DNA of 64,000 nt from Cryptomeria japonica. Lineage: Eukaryota > Streptophyta > Pinopsida > Cupressales > Cupressaceae. Where the stretch lies: positions 18,329,932 through 18,393,931 of the forward strand of contig NC_081412.1 in assembly GCF_030272615.1 (NCBI RefSeq), read 5' to 3'. Position 1 is the stretch's first letter, and every line of letters begins with the position of its first letter. Shown here piece after piece: positions 1 to 11,999 of the stretch. Position numbers and translations under genes: made by a program. Below the pieces are notes generated by a model. That model was not told the DNA's origin, ran no database searches, and worked only from the letters and a program-made list of their open reading frames with translations.

Positions 1-131
1 CGATTATCAAAAACTGGGGCATGACATATCTCAAAACAACATATAAAAAATTGATCATAATCAAATTTTGATGACACATCATTTTCTTTGAATTAACATG
101 TGCACACACGTCACTTCAAAGAGGGGCAAAA
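1..131 (+). mobile_element. 3' tail of the internal region of a Tat-type element upstream of E1
   Basis: These bases match 16719-16850 (just before E1's 3' LTR) almost base for base, down to the purine tract AAAGAGGGGCAAAA at 118-131. An LTR follows directly. In a simple element the 5' LTR would be preceded by host DNA, so this is the end of another copy's internal region. The rest of that copy lies outside the window. Confidence 0.85.
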
Positions 132-1545
132 TGTAGATGTATAAAAATGACCATATTCCTAAATGAATATTTTATGTTCATTCTTTTATTTAATTAAATC
201 TAATTTAATTAAATTACCCACATTCTTCTATTTAATTAAGTAAATTATTCAATTTATTTAGTTAAATTCACTAAAAACCCCTTTTATCATTAAATTGAAT
301 AAATCATTTTACTCAATTAAATCCTTTCTATCCACTTTTAATTAAATTTATATTTAATTAATAGTTTACTCCAAATTTAATAAATCTAATTTATCCAATT
401 TCCCAAATTTCAACCAAATTGAAATAAAGTAATTTTATTTTAATTAAAACCTATTATCCCTCACCCACTTGCAAAATCCTACATCTCCCACTTGCATCCT
501 AAACCCCCTTCTAGACTCTTCTAATCACTTATAAATTAGCCTAATCCATCTCCTAAATATTGTCACATCCCTAAGCAAGAGGAAGTCACTTCTCAAACCC
601 TCAAAGTCTTCAATAACCATTAAAGGCTTTAGGTCTTTAACAACTTTCTCTTCCAAACCATTAATGGTTAACTCAACCCTCTTGCATGATTAGAGACTTT
701 TTCTAAACTCAACCTTCATCCAACCCAAGGGTCTCATCAAGCATTCATTTCTTTGACCATGGTTATCCCCTTAACCCTTGCACAAGAGTTTATCCTATGG
801 GAAAAGCTTTATTCAATGGATAATCCTAACCTAACCTTAACCCTTACCCCCTAAGGTAACCATGAGGTCTTCTCAAGCATTTAATGTCTCCAACCCCTTC
901 TCTCAACCAGTCTTATGTTGACAATTGTCACCATTTCATTGGTAAGAATTGCAAACATGGATTGCCAACTTTCAAACTTGACTATTGATTAACTCTTTCA
1001 ATCCTGGCCATCCATTGCTCTATTTTCACTATAAATAGAGCTCTCCATCCTCCATTTTAAGGATCCATGCAAGCTTTAGTATCCCATTTATGCTCAATTT
1101 TATCAATACACTTAGCCTCTCTTTTGCAAATAGGAAATAGTCTAAATAAGCATTTTTAGAGTATTTTCTTTATCATTATCTTAGAACATCACCTAATATA
1201 GCATGTTAGGATAGTATTTCTACTAATCTTGTCATCTTATAATCTAGTTTGTAGCATTTATAGAATCATGCATAGATAGGATGCATTCTCATGTTAAAAT
1301 CAACCAAAGCATCCCTCGTTCTTACATTTGTCATCCCTAAACCACTTTTCTCAGTGATCTGAGAGCAAAGGCATTGGTTTGAGGGACCTTGTGAGATAGA
1401 GAACCATGGAACCAACCTTGGGAAGTTGAGTCATCCTTCATGATGCCATAGCTTGCACCAAGAAGTCTTGTGGGTGTGTGGATAAGTCCCTTTGAGCTTC
1501 ATTTTTCACATTTTAAGTTTTATCAACCCACTTTTCCCGCATACA
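132..1545 (+). repeat. E1 left LTR (shared with the upstream tandem copy)
   Basis: It starts TGTAGATG right after the purine tract and ends CATACA right before the primer site. It aligns along its length with 16851-18249; differences are scattered substitutions and a short AATT-rich indel near the start. U3 is A/T-rich with repeated TTTAATTAA. A TATA box lies at 1029-1038. Confidence 0.92.
1029..1038 (+). promoter_or_regulatory. TATA box of the E1 left LTR
   Basis: CTATAAATAG followed by a C/T-rich stretch is a good plant TATA box, about 900 bp into the LTR, where U3 should end. The right LTR has CTATACATAG at 17734-17743, a one-base change that would weaken it. Confidence 0.7.
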
Positions 1546-1548
1546 TTT

Positions 1549-1572
1549 CTAGCGCCCACCGTGGGGCCCGAC
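1549..1572 (+). other. E1 tRNA primer-binding site
   Basis: TAGCGCCCACCGTGGGGCCC begins four bases after the left LTR. A motif of the form TGGCGCCCACCGTGGGGC is common in this position in plant Ty3/gypsy elements. I do not assign the tRNA from memory. Confidence 0.7.
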
Positions 1573-1619
1573 CCCATTAATGAAATCGGTTTTAAAAAAA
1601 TACACACTTTTGCAGGTAC

Positions 1620-1915
1620 ACGGGAAACAGGAATTAGCGCGTGGAGAATATTCTTCAGCGCATCTCACTAACATTGTAGCGCATACTGTACACTGTTTAG
1701 TGTGTTGGGTTTATATTCTAGCGCGTGAAGTTCTTAGATTAGCACATCGTCTTTACTAACTTTTCCTGTAGGTCACAGTGCAGAAGAAATACAAAACAAC
1801 ACATCCAGAAAATAGAGCAGCCCATCCGGAAAATAGAGTAGCGCATCTGGAAAATAGAGTAGCGCATCACGGTCATCCTGTAGCGAGTATAGTCTATTCT
1901 GTAGCGCATCACAGA
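1620..1915 (+). repeat. AGCGCAT/AGCGCGT degenerate array, first cluster
   Basis: About ten copies of (T)AGCGC(A/G)T or one-base variants (AGCACAT, AGCGAGT, AGCCCAT) are spaced 20-45 bp apart. At 1807-1870 three nearly regular units of about 21 bp occur, each a GGAAAATAGAG-like part followed by an AGCGCAT-like core. The core is kept while the spacers vary. Confidence 0.8.
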
Positions 1916-3424
1916 TAGAAAATAAAAAGAAGATTGTAACTGAATTTGAATTTAGACTTGTAGAAGTCCACCAAAACCCAAATTTTTCTAAATATTTGAT
2001 TGGAATTTTGCAGGACTCCGACAATTTTTTGTAGGTAGAGTTGGATTTTATTGGTAGAATTACAAATAGTTTTAGATTTTTGCTAACTTAGTTAATTTAG
2101 TTAAAATTTAGAGTCATTTTAATTCTTGTTGAATAAAATTGAACTCACCTTACTTTGGGCTGTAAAAATGAACCACAACAACAATTTTTCTTGTGTTTTC
2201 TAGGAGAAAATTTTTCAATTTGAGTTCTAAAAAGAACAAAACAAATCTCCATTTTTGCAAGCAAGGGCTAAAAAGAATCTCATCATCCTTTGGTGCTTAA
2301 AAGGATCAACTTTACATTTTTGCAAGAAAAAGGAACCTCACTTTAAAATTTTGTTCACAATCAAAGAGGGAAGTCCTTCCCCTTTTCTGGATTTCTTTTG
2401 TTGACCACCAAGATCGAAATTTTGCTTTGTTGACCAGCTTCTTTTCATAAATTAGAAAATCATTGCTTTAATGGAAATAAAAATCATTGCTTTAACGGAA
2501 ATAAAAATAACACCATGTTTTCATGGAGCAACATCTCCATATAGATCTTAGTAAATCACTGACTTGAAAGTTAAAAAGAACCTTGTTTGCCTTGTCTCAA
2601 AAGTAGAAGGTATATGCTCTCCCCTTAATTGGGTGATCAAAAAGCTAGACTACTCTTACACTTTCAGTCATACAACATTTACATCCTTTAGCAGGCCTGC
2701 CTTCCTGAGGGGTTGAAAAACTCTTAAAGCCATTTGTGGCCGGTGTGAAGGGAATGACCTAAGTGGGAAACGACTTTGACGCCAAGTTTTCCAGCCCACT
2801 ATAATCAAATGTGGAAAGTGATGAAAGTCCTTTTCAATGGTTGCGTGCAATGATTAGCCTTCCCTCAGTATCCTTGAGATACGTAAAGCTTGTGTTCTAA
2901 AAGTTGGGAAGCCTCTTGAGAGAATTTATCATTGATGGCCGAATAGGAAGCTTGATTATGAACCTTAGTATAGAAACCTTGAGCCGAGTTAGTAACCAGA
3001 CATTTGTAAAATCATAGTGAAAGGATGGAGAAGAATCCACCGCCAAGATTGCTCACCATATATCTCCCAAGATAACTACTCAAGTGTGAAGCAATTCACT
3101 TTGAGTTAATTTCTGGCAAAAGGCAAAAAAATGAGTGCCCTCTAGGGGGTGACACGGCTATTTGAGCTAACGGAGTATCAAGACTAGTGGGTTATGCTAT
3201 TACCTATGACCTTTGAATAAAGAGTCTTTTTGAAGTGTATTCTTTGTATCCAAACTTGTTGAAACATTGGGGATTTGAACACATCCTCGCAGAACATACA
3301 CTTATTGTTTAGATTAGGCAAAAATGGTTATATATTTGGTGTTGTGTCTTCATTTGTTACTTTAGAAAATCATCCATTAGCATTAAAAGCTTAAGGCAAA
3401 ACACTGAAATCACAGAAAATAATC

Positions 3425-3770
3425 TATCAGGGCAGTTTAGCATGTCGCAACCATCATTTAGTGCATCAAAGCCTATCTTTATCATGTAAAGTCTTAACAG
3501 TAGCACATCACCAAAATCCAAAAACAACAGTTGCAGTTAGCGCGTTCAGCATCAGCTTAGCACGTGGAAGTCAACTTCTAGCGTGTGGTGTATAAATAGT
3601 AGCGCGTTAGTTGCCCATATTAGCGCATGATATTTTAAACTAAATCCAAAACAAAATTTATTATCAGAAATAGTTAGTGCATAAATCGGGGCAGCGTAGC
3701 ACGTAGGGTCTTTCCCTTAGCGCTTTGAGAAACTTTTGTAGCACATAGGGTCTCTGCTTTAGCGCGTGAT
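3425..3770 (+). repeat. AGCGCGT degenerate array, second cluster
   Basis: A second run of the same core (AGCGCGT, AGCACGT, AGCGCAT, AGTGCAT) in the same orientation as the first, spaced about 20-35 bp apart with unrelated spacers. It lies 870 bp before gag. Confidence 0.75.
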
Positions 3771-4639
3771 CAAAACCAGACAAAAAGGGGGCAAAACAGA
3801 GGAAAATTTTGAAAATTTTGAAAACATTTTTGGCAACCTCCTTTCATTAGCTTGAAATTCGTCAAACCAGAATACCAAAAATAGAGTATCGAACGCTATT
3901 TCAAAAGCAAGTTTCATATCAAACAAAAGTTGTCTAAACATCTAAAACTGGTCACATGATAAACATATCTATCCTATCAAAATCAGGAGACATCATCACA
4001 CATAGAAAATAGGTCCTTTTTATGACACGAATTTTATCCCAAAACACACTTGTTTAAAAAATTCAAGTTGTCAAATCAAGTTTCCATATCGGGAGACTTT
4101 TTCTATATCATTTGACGCACTTTGTGGTGAGGGGGCATCTAAACCTTCACTTGGATAAAGTAAAACTTGAGTTTCCAAAACAAGATAAACTAAATCCAAA
4201 ACCAACTCAAAAGGAACTATTGATCGCTTGTGCATGACTAATCCTCATATTTTGAGAAGAAATAATATTTATCATAACACTAAGTGAAAGAAACAACAAC
4301 CAAGTCCTTCGAAATTTTCCAAAAGAAATAAATTTTTATACATCAATCGTCAACTATTCAAATCTCATCAAACATTTCTTCGTCACGTAAGACTCTATAT
4401 CCAAAACAAACCAAATGAATTTGACAAGGAACCTTTGAAAACTAGAGCATTCTATCAAAAATCCACATTCAGCCAACTAATCAATCGTGGGGGAAGGATC
4501 AATCTTGCATTCTTTCCTTACGAGTGAATCACTTATAACTTCCCAAGGTTTCCACCACCAACCCCTAAATATTTCTAAAATGCCCACTTTAACTCGCTGT
4601 CAACGAAACAAATAAAGCGCAACAACACCTGAATCAAGC

Positions 4640-6319
4640 ATGACTAGAAGGTTATCTAATCCATTTGAAGGTGTGCATCTAGAGGAGCCTGAAATCATGG
4701 AAGAACTCCTTCGAGAAAGTCAAGAAAGTGCTTCCTTTCAAAAACTTGTGGAAATACTCATGGAAAATGACAAAGAAAAATATCTACTCATGCTCACAAG
4801 TAAAGGTGTTAAACTTCCAGAAGATTTAGACACAAACATTTTTGGAACTGGATCTCGACGTTATGAATATCAAGAACAACAAAGAGAAGAGGAAGCCCAT
4901 GACCCTGAACAAAACATACCAGAACTGAATATACCCAAGCTAAACACTCCAGAGTAAAATATACCATTCAACACACCTTTTCAACTGAGAACTAATACAA
5001 GGGAAGAGTTTCTCCCTCAGTAAAATAATGCACCTTTGATTGCTCTTACTCAACAAATGCAAGACATGCAACAAGGGATGACAGTATGGTATTCATTAAA
5101 TGAAATTTGTCCTTATCTGTTTGACAGAAGATTGAACATGGTACCTTTTCCTCCAAACTCAGATGTTCCAAAAATTGACAAATACGATGGGAAAACTAAT
5201 CCCCGTGATCATGTTTGAGAATTCTGCACAATGAGTCTTGAATTTTCTCACGATGACACCTATTTGATGAGGTTATTCCCAAGAAGCTTGGGAGGACAAA
5301 CAATGGAATGGTTATCCAAAATCACACCTCCTATCTGATCATTCGATGAGCTAGTCAACCAATTCATAACACAATATTTCTATAACATTCAACATGCTAT
5401 CACCATGCTAGATGTCTGTAAAACCAAATAGAAAAACAATGAAACATTCATGGTATTCCTTCAACGTTGGTGATGTATGGTTTCAAGATATCCTCGGGAT
5501 ATCCCTGAAAAAGAAAAAATGGAAATATTCATCGATAACTTGAATGGTGAGATGAGTTACAGACTCAAACTCCAATGCATACCATCTTTCACTAAATTGA
5601 TTGAGAATGGCATTCAAGTAGAAGAAGCATGTGTCAAGAAGGGAACACTAAAATTCTTCAAAGAAGGAATAGGTTCATCAAACTATAACAATCAAAACAA
5701 CAACAATTTGGACAAATCTAGGTTCTAGACTAGAAATAAAAACAATGGAAACGAAGGATGCACTGAATCAAATGATCCAAAATCCAAGCAACCTGTGCTC
5801 ACATTATCAGGAAATCCTCAAGCTACAAAGAATCCCAAAGGTGCTAACCTAGACACTAACACTTGCGCACCGAATACCAATCAGAATCAACCCAACACCA
5901 ATAATGCAAAAAACACCAACAATGCTCAAAACAATAACACAAATTGAGGGCCTAATAATAATTCATGGGGTAACACCAACAATTTTCAAAAATGCATCTA
6001 CACACCATTAGGACAATCACTGGAGTCAACATTCAGAGAACTCCTGGCAAACAAAATTATCTCTTTACCAGAAATCAACAACTATGAACCACAAATCAAA
6101 CCACCTTGGTGGAATGACTTGCACTTTTATGATTTTCATCGCAACAAAGGTCATCAAACAAACGATTGCATGAGACTGAAAAACATTGTTCAGGACATGA
6201 TTGATAGAGGTGATTTAACAGTTGATGGTCTCAAAACAAATGGTGACCACAGAGCCTTTAAAAATCCTCTTCCAAACTACAACAAGGATGAAGCTTCAAC
6301 CTCAAATCATACACGTTGA
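4640..6319 (+). pseudogene. gag: gag of E1 (degenerate)
   Basis: One reading frame runs from ATG 4640 to about 6319 with at least eight in-frame stops. The central part has the retrotransposon Gag signature: KYDGKTNPRDHV near 5180-5217, LGGQTMEWLSKITPP near 5288-5332, SFDELVNQFITQYF near 5340-5382. Near 6119 FYDFHRNKGHQTNDC is the nucleocapsid knuckle; the expected first Cys is replaced, leaving an incomplete H-x4-GH-x4-C arrangement. Gag would package the RNA. The start is chosen because MTRRLSNPFEG is followed directly by an open, Glu-rich stretch. It cannot make full-length Gag. Confidence 0.85.
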
Positions 6320-6554
6320 CCTCGTATCAATCACATCTACAATAGCACCATCAATCATATATCAGCTATAGATAATCAAGTGAACGTCATCACAATCCGA
6401 GATAAGCATAATCATGAATCTGTCAACGTAACAACCCGAGGTCAAAAGTATGTCTTGAAGGGACATATGTCAATGACAAACACCATACCCAAAATTCAAT
6501 AAGAATCTAGTCAACCAACTGCGCAAAACTCCTGCTCAAATATCCATACTAGAG

Positions 6555-7080
6555 TTGCTAAAACTTTTGCCAAAACACAAAGACATATTGGAACAAGCAT
6601 TATTGGAAACAAACATCCCTCAAGATCTGGATGTTGACAAATTCCAAGCCATGGTTGCTCATATGATAGGGCCTCATAATCTCACCTTTTTTGAGCATGA
6701 TAATATCTCATTGAAACATCCACATAATACTCCTCTCCATATTGAAGTCATAGTATATAAACACAGAGTTAAAAGAGTATTAATAGATGGAGGAGCTCAA
6801 CTCAATATTTGTACCTTAAAACTTGTCCGTGCATTAGGCTTCTCTGAGGAGTCTATTGATCCATGCAAAAAGATTACTATAAAGGCATATGATGATGAAG
6901 AAAGATCCTCTAAAGGAATAGTGATGTTACCAATATAGGTAGGACTGATGTAGAAAGATACTATGTGCCAGGTATTAGATATAGACCTCACATACAATAT
7001 CTTATTAGGTCGACCCTGGATACATGAAATGCAAGCCGTGCCTTCTACCTCTAGTGTGTAAAATTTACCTGCAATGGGCA
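6555..7080 (+). pseudogene. aspartic protease of E1 (degenerate)
   Basis: The open part (6555-6938) contains VKRVLIDGGAQLNI with the catalytic loop D-G-G-A at about residues 78-81. Tat-type proteases often have DGG here instead of DTG. Strand-and-loop sequence follows to GIVMLPI, then a stop. Downstream the reading continues with DLTYNILLGRPWIHEM near 6985-7030, the conserved C-terminal part of this protease family. It lies in a different frame from gag. Protease would cut Gag-Pol. Confidence 0.82.
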
Positions 7081-7483
7081 AGAAATTTCTATATCAGCTG
7101 ATCATAATCCATTTCAACATCTTAATGCAATGGGGGCAGCCCAAGATAGCCCGGTTCTGCATAATAGAGAAAAACAAAATCCTTTAGCACCAGATATCCA
7201 GTAGGAAAAGTCTACATCACCATCTAGAGATTTCAAGCAAAAACTAAAAATCAAAGAACACGGCATGGGAGAATACTCTTTAGAACCCATGTGTTTGGCC
7301 AACTGACCAGCATCACATAAATCTCATGGATTACCTACTGCATCAATATGTCAAGCAACTCAGCCCATCACCAAGTTTGATGACACATTTATCTAGCTGG
7401 GCACTCTAGAGCATGAAACAGAGGAGAATGACATCCTTAGTTGTTTATACAAGGATGAAGAAGAAAATAATAGAGCAACTACT

Positions 7484-7696
7484 ATGGAGATAGTTATACC
7501 AACACACCTATATAGAAAAGGCTACTTAATCATGCAACAAATGGGATACAATGGCAAAGGACCTATTGGAAAGCATAAGGAAGGCGTCATAGAACCAATA
7601 GATCCTCATTCACAATCCAGTAGAGATAAAATGGGATTGGGTTATGAACTCAATCTACTACCAAGAAAAACACCATGCAAATATCAAAAACCTTAG
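7484..7696 (+). pseudogene. G-patch domain between protease and RT of E1
   Basis: The 70-residue segment includes LIMQQMGYNGKGPIGKHKEG and then KMGLGYE: the G-patch pattern of an aromatic/Gly-rich hhxxMGaxxGxGxGxxxxG run, with one position (PIG for GLG) off consensus. G-patch domains bind nucleic acid or activate DEAH helicases. Betaretroviruses have one just after protease, and some plant Ty3/gypsy polyproteins also contain one. Its position after protease and before RT agrees with this. Frame differs from protease and from the downstream part, so frameshifts lie on both sides. Confidence 0.7.
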
Positions 7697-8769
7697 TGGA
7701 AAGCAAAGAAGAATCCTGGCAAGAGGCACTATTTGAGTCAGTAGAGAAAATACGTAAAGAATGTGAACATCATGAAAGGAAACAACATCAAGTAGAGCCC
7801 ATCATTCAAAAGAAGGCAGTATCTACAGAAGTACATCATGTCATAGAATCTATATCCAATAAAGCAGAATCACCTCCTAATAACCTAATTCCTCCTCAAG
7901 GAGGGACAGTATATGAACAAATATAAAGAGTAGAAGTAGGATCTAACATAGAGTCTGAGAAAACTACCAAACTTGTATCAATCATCAAAGACCTGTTCTC
8001 ACCCTCCAACATACTAGTCTATAGTACAGAAAGAATCTGGGATACTATCTCTGAGACCGATTCCAATGAATATGAATGGGGCAGTTGTTCTAATATTACT
8101 GAAGATATTTGTGAAAACGACAGTCATACACCCATTTCTCAAAATGCACACAACATAGAACCTAGACCACTTGAATTTGGTCCACAAAATATCTATGATG
8201 CCAAGGAAAATGAGCAGTGTCATTATGCGCAAGTCTATACAGAATATGATACCATCAAAGACCTCGACAAAATCCTTAACTTCTTTAACATCCAATCCAA
8301 TCACGAAGATACCTCCATCATGACACTTACAACAGCTGAACTTGATCCATCTAACGATTCCTTACCACTTGTCTTTCCTGACCTCATAGACTGGGATGAA
8401 CCTGAAATCCATGATATACCAATTTTCCCCGATGATGAATCCATTATCCATTACTTGTGTACCATTAACCTAGAAATAGATTCTACTAGTGAACAAGGTA
8501 ACGACATCTATAATCCTGGGTGTGCCAAGTCTCTCAATTGCAAAAATGAAATCAATAAAGGATCTATTGCTAAAAACCAGTCAATGGCAACAATGGATCA
8601 CAAAAAAGTAAAAATCAAGGATGCATCTAAGGGTGAATACCTTTTTAAGGCACCTAAATATGGGTGACTTGACACTCTTCTAGAACATTATCATGAGCGA
8701 TCACCCATATTGATTGAGCCCACTCAATCAATCAACATTGGTACTACAGAAGCGGCCAAGAATATATGT
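7675..8769 (+). pseudogene. acidic linker of E1 pol before RT
   Basis: The frame later used by RT begins here and reads through to it with a few stops (7924, 8665). It has no catalytic motif. The stretch at 8320-8667 is rich in Asp, Glu and Pro (DLIDWDEPEIHDIPIFPDDE), typical of a disordered spacer. It is pol because the frame continues directly into the N-terminal RT extension. Confidence 0.6.
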
Positions 8770-9660
8770 CTAGCAGAATCTCTTACAACAGAAGAAAAAC
8801 TAGAATTTATAAAATTCTTCAAAGCAAAACAAATCAAGTTTGCTTGGTCATACGCAGATATGCCCGGGATCGATCCATAATTGATCATGCATCACTTATC
8901 TATGGCTCCAGGAGCTAAACCAGTTAAGCAAAAACTAAGAAAAATGAATCCCCATGTGGCACTCATGGTTAAGTCTAAGCTGAAGAAACAATTGGATGTC
9001 GGATTTATTCAACCCATAGACTATGCTAAGTGGATTTCAAACATTGTGCCAGTTTCAAAACCAAATGGCAGTATCAAAATATGCATGGATTTTAGAGATG
9101 TCAACAATGTCTGTCCAAAGGATGACTTTCCTTTGCCAAGTATTGACATAATTGTGGACCTCACAGTAGGCCATGCAATGCTATCACTTATGGATGGTTT
9201 TTCAGGCTATAACCAAATCAAGATTGCTCTAGAGGATCAAGATAAAATAATGTTCACCTATCCTTGGGGAACGTATTGTTGGAATTTTATGCCTTTTGGC
9301 TTAAAGAATGCAGGTGCCACTTATCAACGAGAAATGACAACAATCTTTCATGACATGATGCATACCTTCATGGAAGACTACGCGGATGATTTACTAGCTA
9401 AATCCTTCACTAGAGCAGAACATCTAAGCATCTTGGAAAAGATTTTTGACAGATTAGAGAAGTTCCAAGTCAGGCTCAACCCTAAGAAGTGTGTCTTCGG
9501 GGTTACATCTGGAAAGCTACTAGGCTACATAGTTTTAGCCAAAGGTATCAAAGTGGATCCAGCAAAGGTACAAGCCATTATGGAGATGCCACCACCAAAG
9601 AATATTAGTCAGCTCACGTCTCTACATGGATGACTCCAATCAATCAGGAGATTCATCACT
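8770..9660 (+). pseudogene. pol: reverse transcriptase of E1
   Basis: Reading begins upstream of the longest open part (8881-9633) with FAWSYADMPGIDP, one stop, then LIMHHLSMAPGAKPVKQKLR, the usual Ty3/gypsy RT start. In order: KWISNIVPVSKPNGSIKICM, DFRDVNNVCPKDDFPLP, SLMDGFSGYNQIKI, FMPFGLKNAGATYQR, and the catalytic FMEDYADDLLAKS with YADD at residues 167-170 of the open part. Thumb-type sequence follows to LTSLHG, then a stop where SLxGRLxxIRRFI is expected. The catalytic Asp residues remain; the protein is broken by stops at both ends. Confidence 0.93.
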
Positions 9661-10200
9661 CAACTCGAAGACAAAAGCCTACCATTCAATCATTTTCTAC
9701 ATAAAAATGTACCGTTTAGATGGGAAACCAAATGTGTTGAATCCTTCTATCAAATCAAGCAATATCTGATGAACCCACTAGTTCTAGTACCACCAATAGC
9801 AGGAAAGCCACTTATTCTCTACATTTCAACAATAGATGTATCATTGGGGGCACTATTAGCACAAGAAGATCAACAAGGCAAGGAATGGGCTATCTATTAC
9901 ATCAGCAGGACATTAAACGACTGTGAACTCAACTACACGTTTATTGAGAAAGCCTGCTTGGCTATAGTCTTGGCCTCTCAAAAATTATGACATTACATTC
10001 TAGCTCACACAATCAAGCTAGTTGTAAAGATTGATCCTCTCAAATATTTACTCAACAAAGTAGCTCTTATAGGCAGATTGGCTAAATGGGTCATGATTCT
10101 CAATGAATTTGATATCCACTACACAGAGCATCAAGCTATCAAAGGACAAGTAATAGCAGATCAACTGGCAGAAGCGTCACTACCTAGTAAGCAACCAATG
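9661..10200 (+). pseudogene. first RNase H (gypsy-type) of E1
   Basis: Sequence directly downstream of RT: PFRWETKCVESFYQIKQYL, then LILYISTIDVSLGALLAQED and WAIYYISRTLNDCELNYTFIEKA. This is the RT-linked RNase H / connection region. One stop interrupts at about 9988, after LASQKL; the frame then continues with KYLLNKVALIGRLAKWVMIL and ADQLAEA. In Tat elements this first RNase H is usually degenerate and a second one follows, as seen here. Confidence 0.85.
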
Positions 10201-10239
10201 GAGATCAAATTTCCAGACATAAACATTCTTGCTATCTCT

Positions 10240-10640
10240 ACAACACAATGGACCTTATACTTGGATGGATCATTCACTCAACACGGTTCAGGTGCCGGCA
10301 TTTTATTCATCTCTCCTAAAGGGAACACCATACCAAGGTCATATAGGCTTATGTTCCCATGCACAAATAATGTTTCTTAATATGAGGCATTGGTTATAGG
10401 AATCAAAATGGCCATAGACTGGAAAATAACAGAACTCAAATTCTATGGAGATTCACAACTGGTTATCAATCAAATCAATGATGACTATCAGATGAAAGAT
10501 GACAAGTTACTACCCTACAAAAGAATGGTGGATGACTTCAAACAATACTTTGTGCACATCATCTTCGAGCAAATACCAAGGTTGAACAATAGAGCAGCTG
10601 ATGTAATGGCTACTATCACTTCACTACTACAAATTTCAGA
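10240..10640 (+). pseudogene. second, archaeal-type RNase H (Tat hallmark)
   Basis: WTLYLDGSFTQHGSGAGI gives the first catalytic Asp, YEALVIGIKMAI the Glu, and LKFYGDSQLVINQIN the second Asp; NNRAADVMA provides the late Asp-containing helix. A stop lies just before YEAL (10378). An additional RNase H of this class between the first RNase H and integrase distinguishes the Tat lineage from other Ty3/gypsy elements. All catalytic residues are present; the stop splits the domain. Confidence 0.88.
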
Positions 10641-10779
10641 CCAACAGAGTCGTTACAAGTTTCTGGTAGAGCAATTGTTCTCCCTAGCCTATGACCATTC
10701 TAACTCCCATGTTATCTATGCCTTGACTGGTTCTAACTCTCCATTGTATGGACCAATACATGACTATCTCAAGAATGAT

Positions 10780-11999
10780 ATCTTACCCATTGACTTATCC
10801 CAAAACCAAAAATGTAACTTTATCTGGCAAGCCGCCCGTTATACCCTCACTGCTAATACTTTGTACCGTCGAGGTCTAGATGGTACTCTTCTTCGTTGCC
10901 TTCATCTTAATGAATCTGAGTCCGCTTTACATGAGATTCACGAAGGTATCTGTGGCACACATTCAAGTGGTACTACTCTTGCTAAAAAGCTACTGAGAAT
11001 GGGATATTACTGGCCGACAATGGAAAAAGACTCTTATCACTTTGCTAAGAAGTGTCCTAAGTGCCAGATCCATGGCAATCTGATACATGCACCAGCATAG
11101 GAACTACAACCATTCACAACATCCTGGCCCTTTTGTCAGTGGGGACTGGACTTGGTCAGCAACATTCATCCTTCATCTTCAAATGGACACAAGTTCATTA
11201 TAATTGCAACAAAATACTTTACCAAGTGGATAGAAGTAGTCCCCATGACCACAGTGACTGGGAAACAAATTGCCTCTTTTATCCTTAATTATCTGATCTG
11301 CAAATATGGTATTCCGAGTTCCATCATCACAAATAATGGACGACCTTTCAAAAACCAAGATGTACAAGAACTATGTGAAAAATTCAAAATCCAACATTGA
11401 TTCTCTACACCTTACTACCCATAGGGAATGGTCAAGTGGAAGCATCCAACAAGACAATATTGAAAATCCTAAAGAAAACAGTGAATGATGTAGGCAAAGA
11501 TTGGCACATACAACTCAATCTAGCACTTTGGGCATATAGAACTAGCATCCGCACACCTACAGGAGCCACACCATACTCATTGGTATATGGATCAAAAGCT
11601 ATTATACCTCTGGAGGTAGAAATCCCATCTCTCAGAGTATCTTTGAAAGGTTTAATCCTAGATGAAGAGTATCAAGTTAACTGATTGCAAGAACTTGAAC
11701 TACTAGATGAAAGATGCTAGCATGCCTACCCTCATCTCAAAGCATATCAGCAACACATGTGCCAAAGCTACAACCACAAAGTCATTCCTTGAATTTTTAA
11801 AATTGGCGACCTGGTACTCAAAGAAAATCCTAAAAACCAGCAAGATCAAGAAAAGAAAGGAAAATTTGAACCTAACTGGTTAGGTCACTATGTCATCGTA
11901 TCAGCCTATGGATCAGGCGCTTATCAACTAACAACTTTAGAAGGAGATGTGCTCGATGAACCAACTAATAGCATCCATCTACAGAAATACTACACTTAA
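10780..11999 (+). pseudogene. integrase of E1 (degenerate)
   Basis: The zinc-binding HHCC part is intact: IHEGICGTHSSG ... MGYYWPTM ... CPKCQIHGN near 10935-11085. The core has the first Asp in GLDLVSN (about 11149) and the Glu in GNGQVEASNK (about 11430), but the second catalytic Asp is Asn (IITNNGRPFKN, about 11333). The frame shifts near 11400. The C-terminal part (VIVSAYGSGAYQLTTLEG ... IHLQKYYT) ends at a TAA at 11997-11999. Stops lie at 11098, 11682 and 11718. It would insert cDNA, but the Asp-to-Asn change alone should inactivate it. Confidence 0.88.

Larger units (their letters stand above)
1573..4639 (+). other. E1 long 5' leader without a convincing gene
   Basis: About 3 kb separate the primer site from gag. 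I see no long ORF or known domain. It holds two clusters of AGCGCAT/AGCGCGT motifs (1620-1915 and 3425-3770) and one GAGGGGGCAT at 4129-4138, a motif otherwise found near the 3' purine tract of all four Tat copies. Some Tat/Ogre elements have an ORF or intron upstream of gag; neither can be shown here. Confidence 0.6.

Noticed and set aside
1620-1915. CpG-rich promoter or CRISPR array from the AGCGCAT repeats
   Set aside because: Spacing is irregular, the core is only 7 bp, and no promoter element accompanies it.
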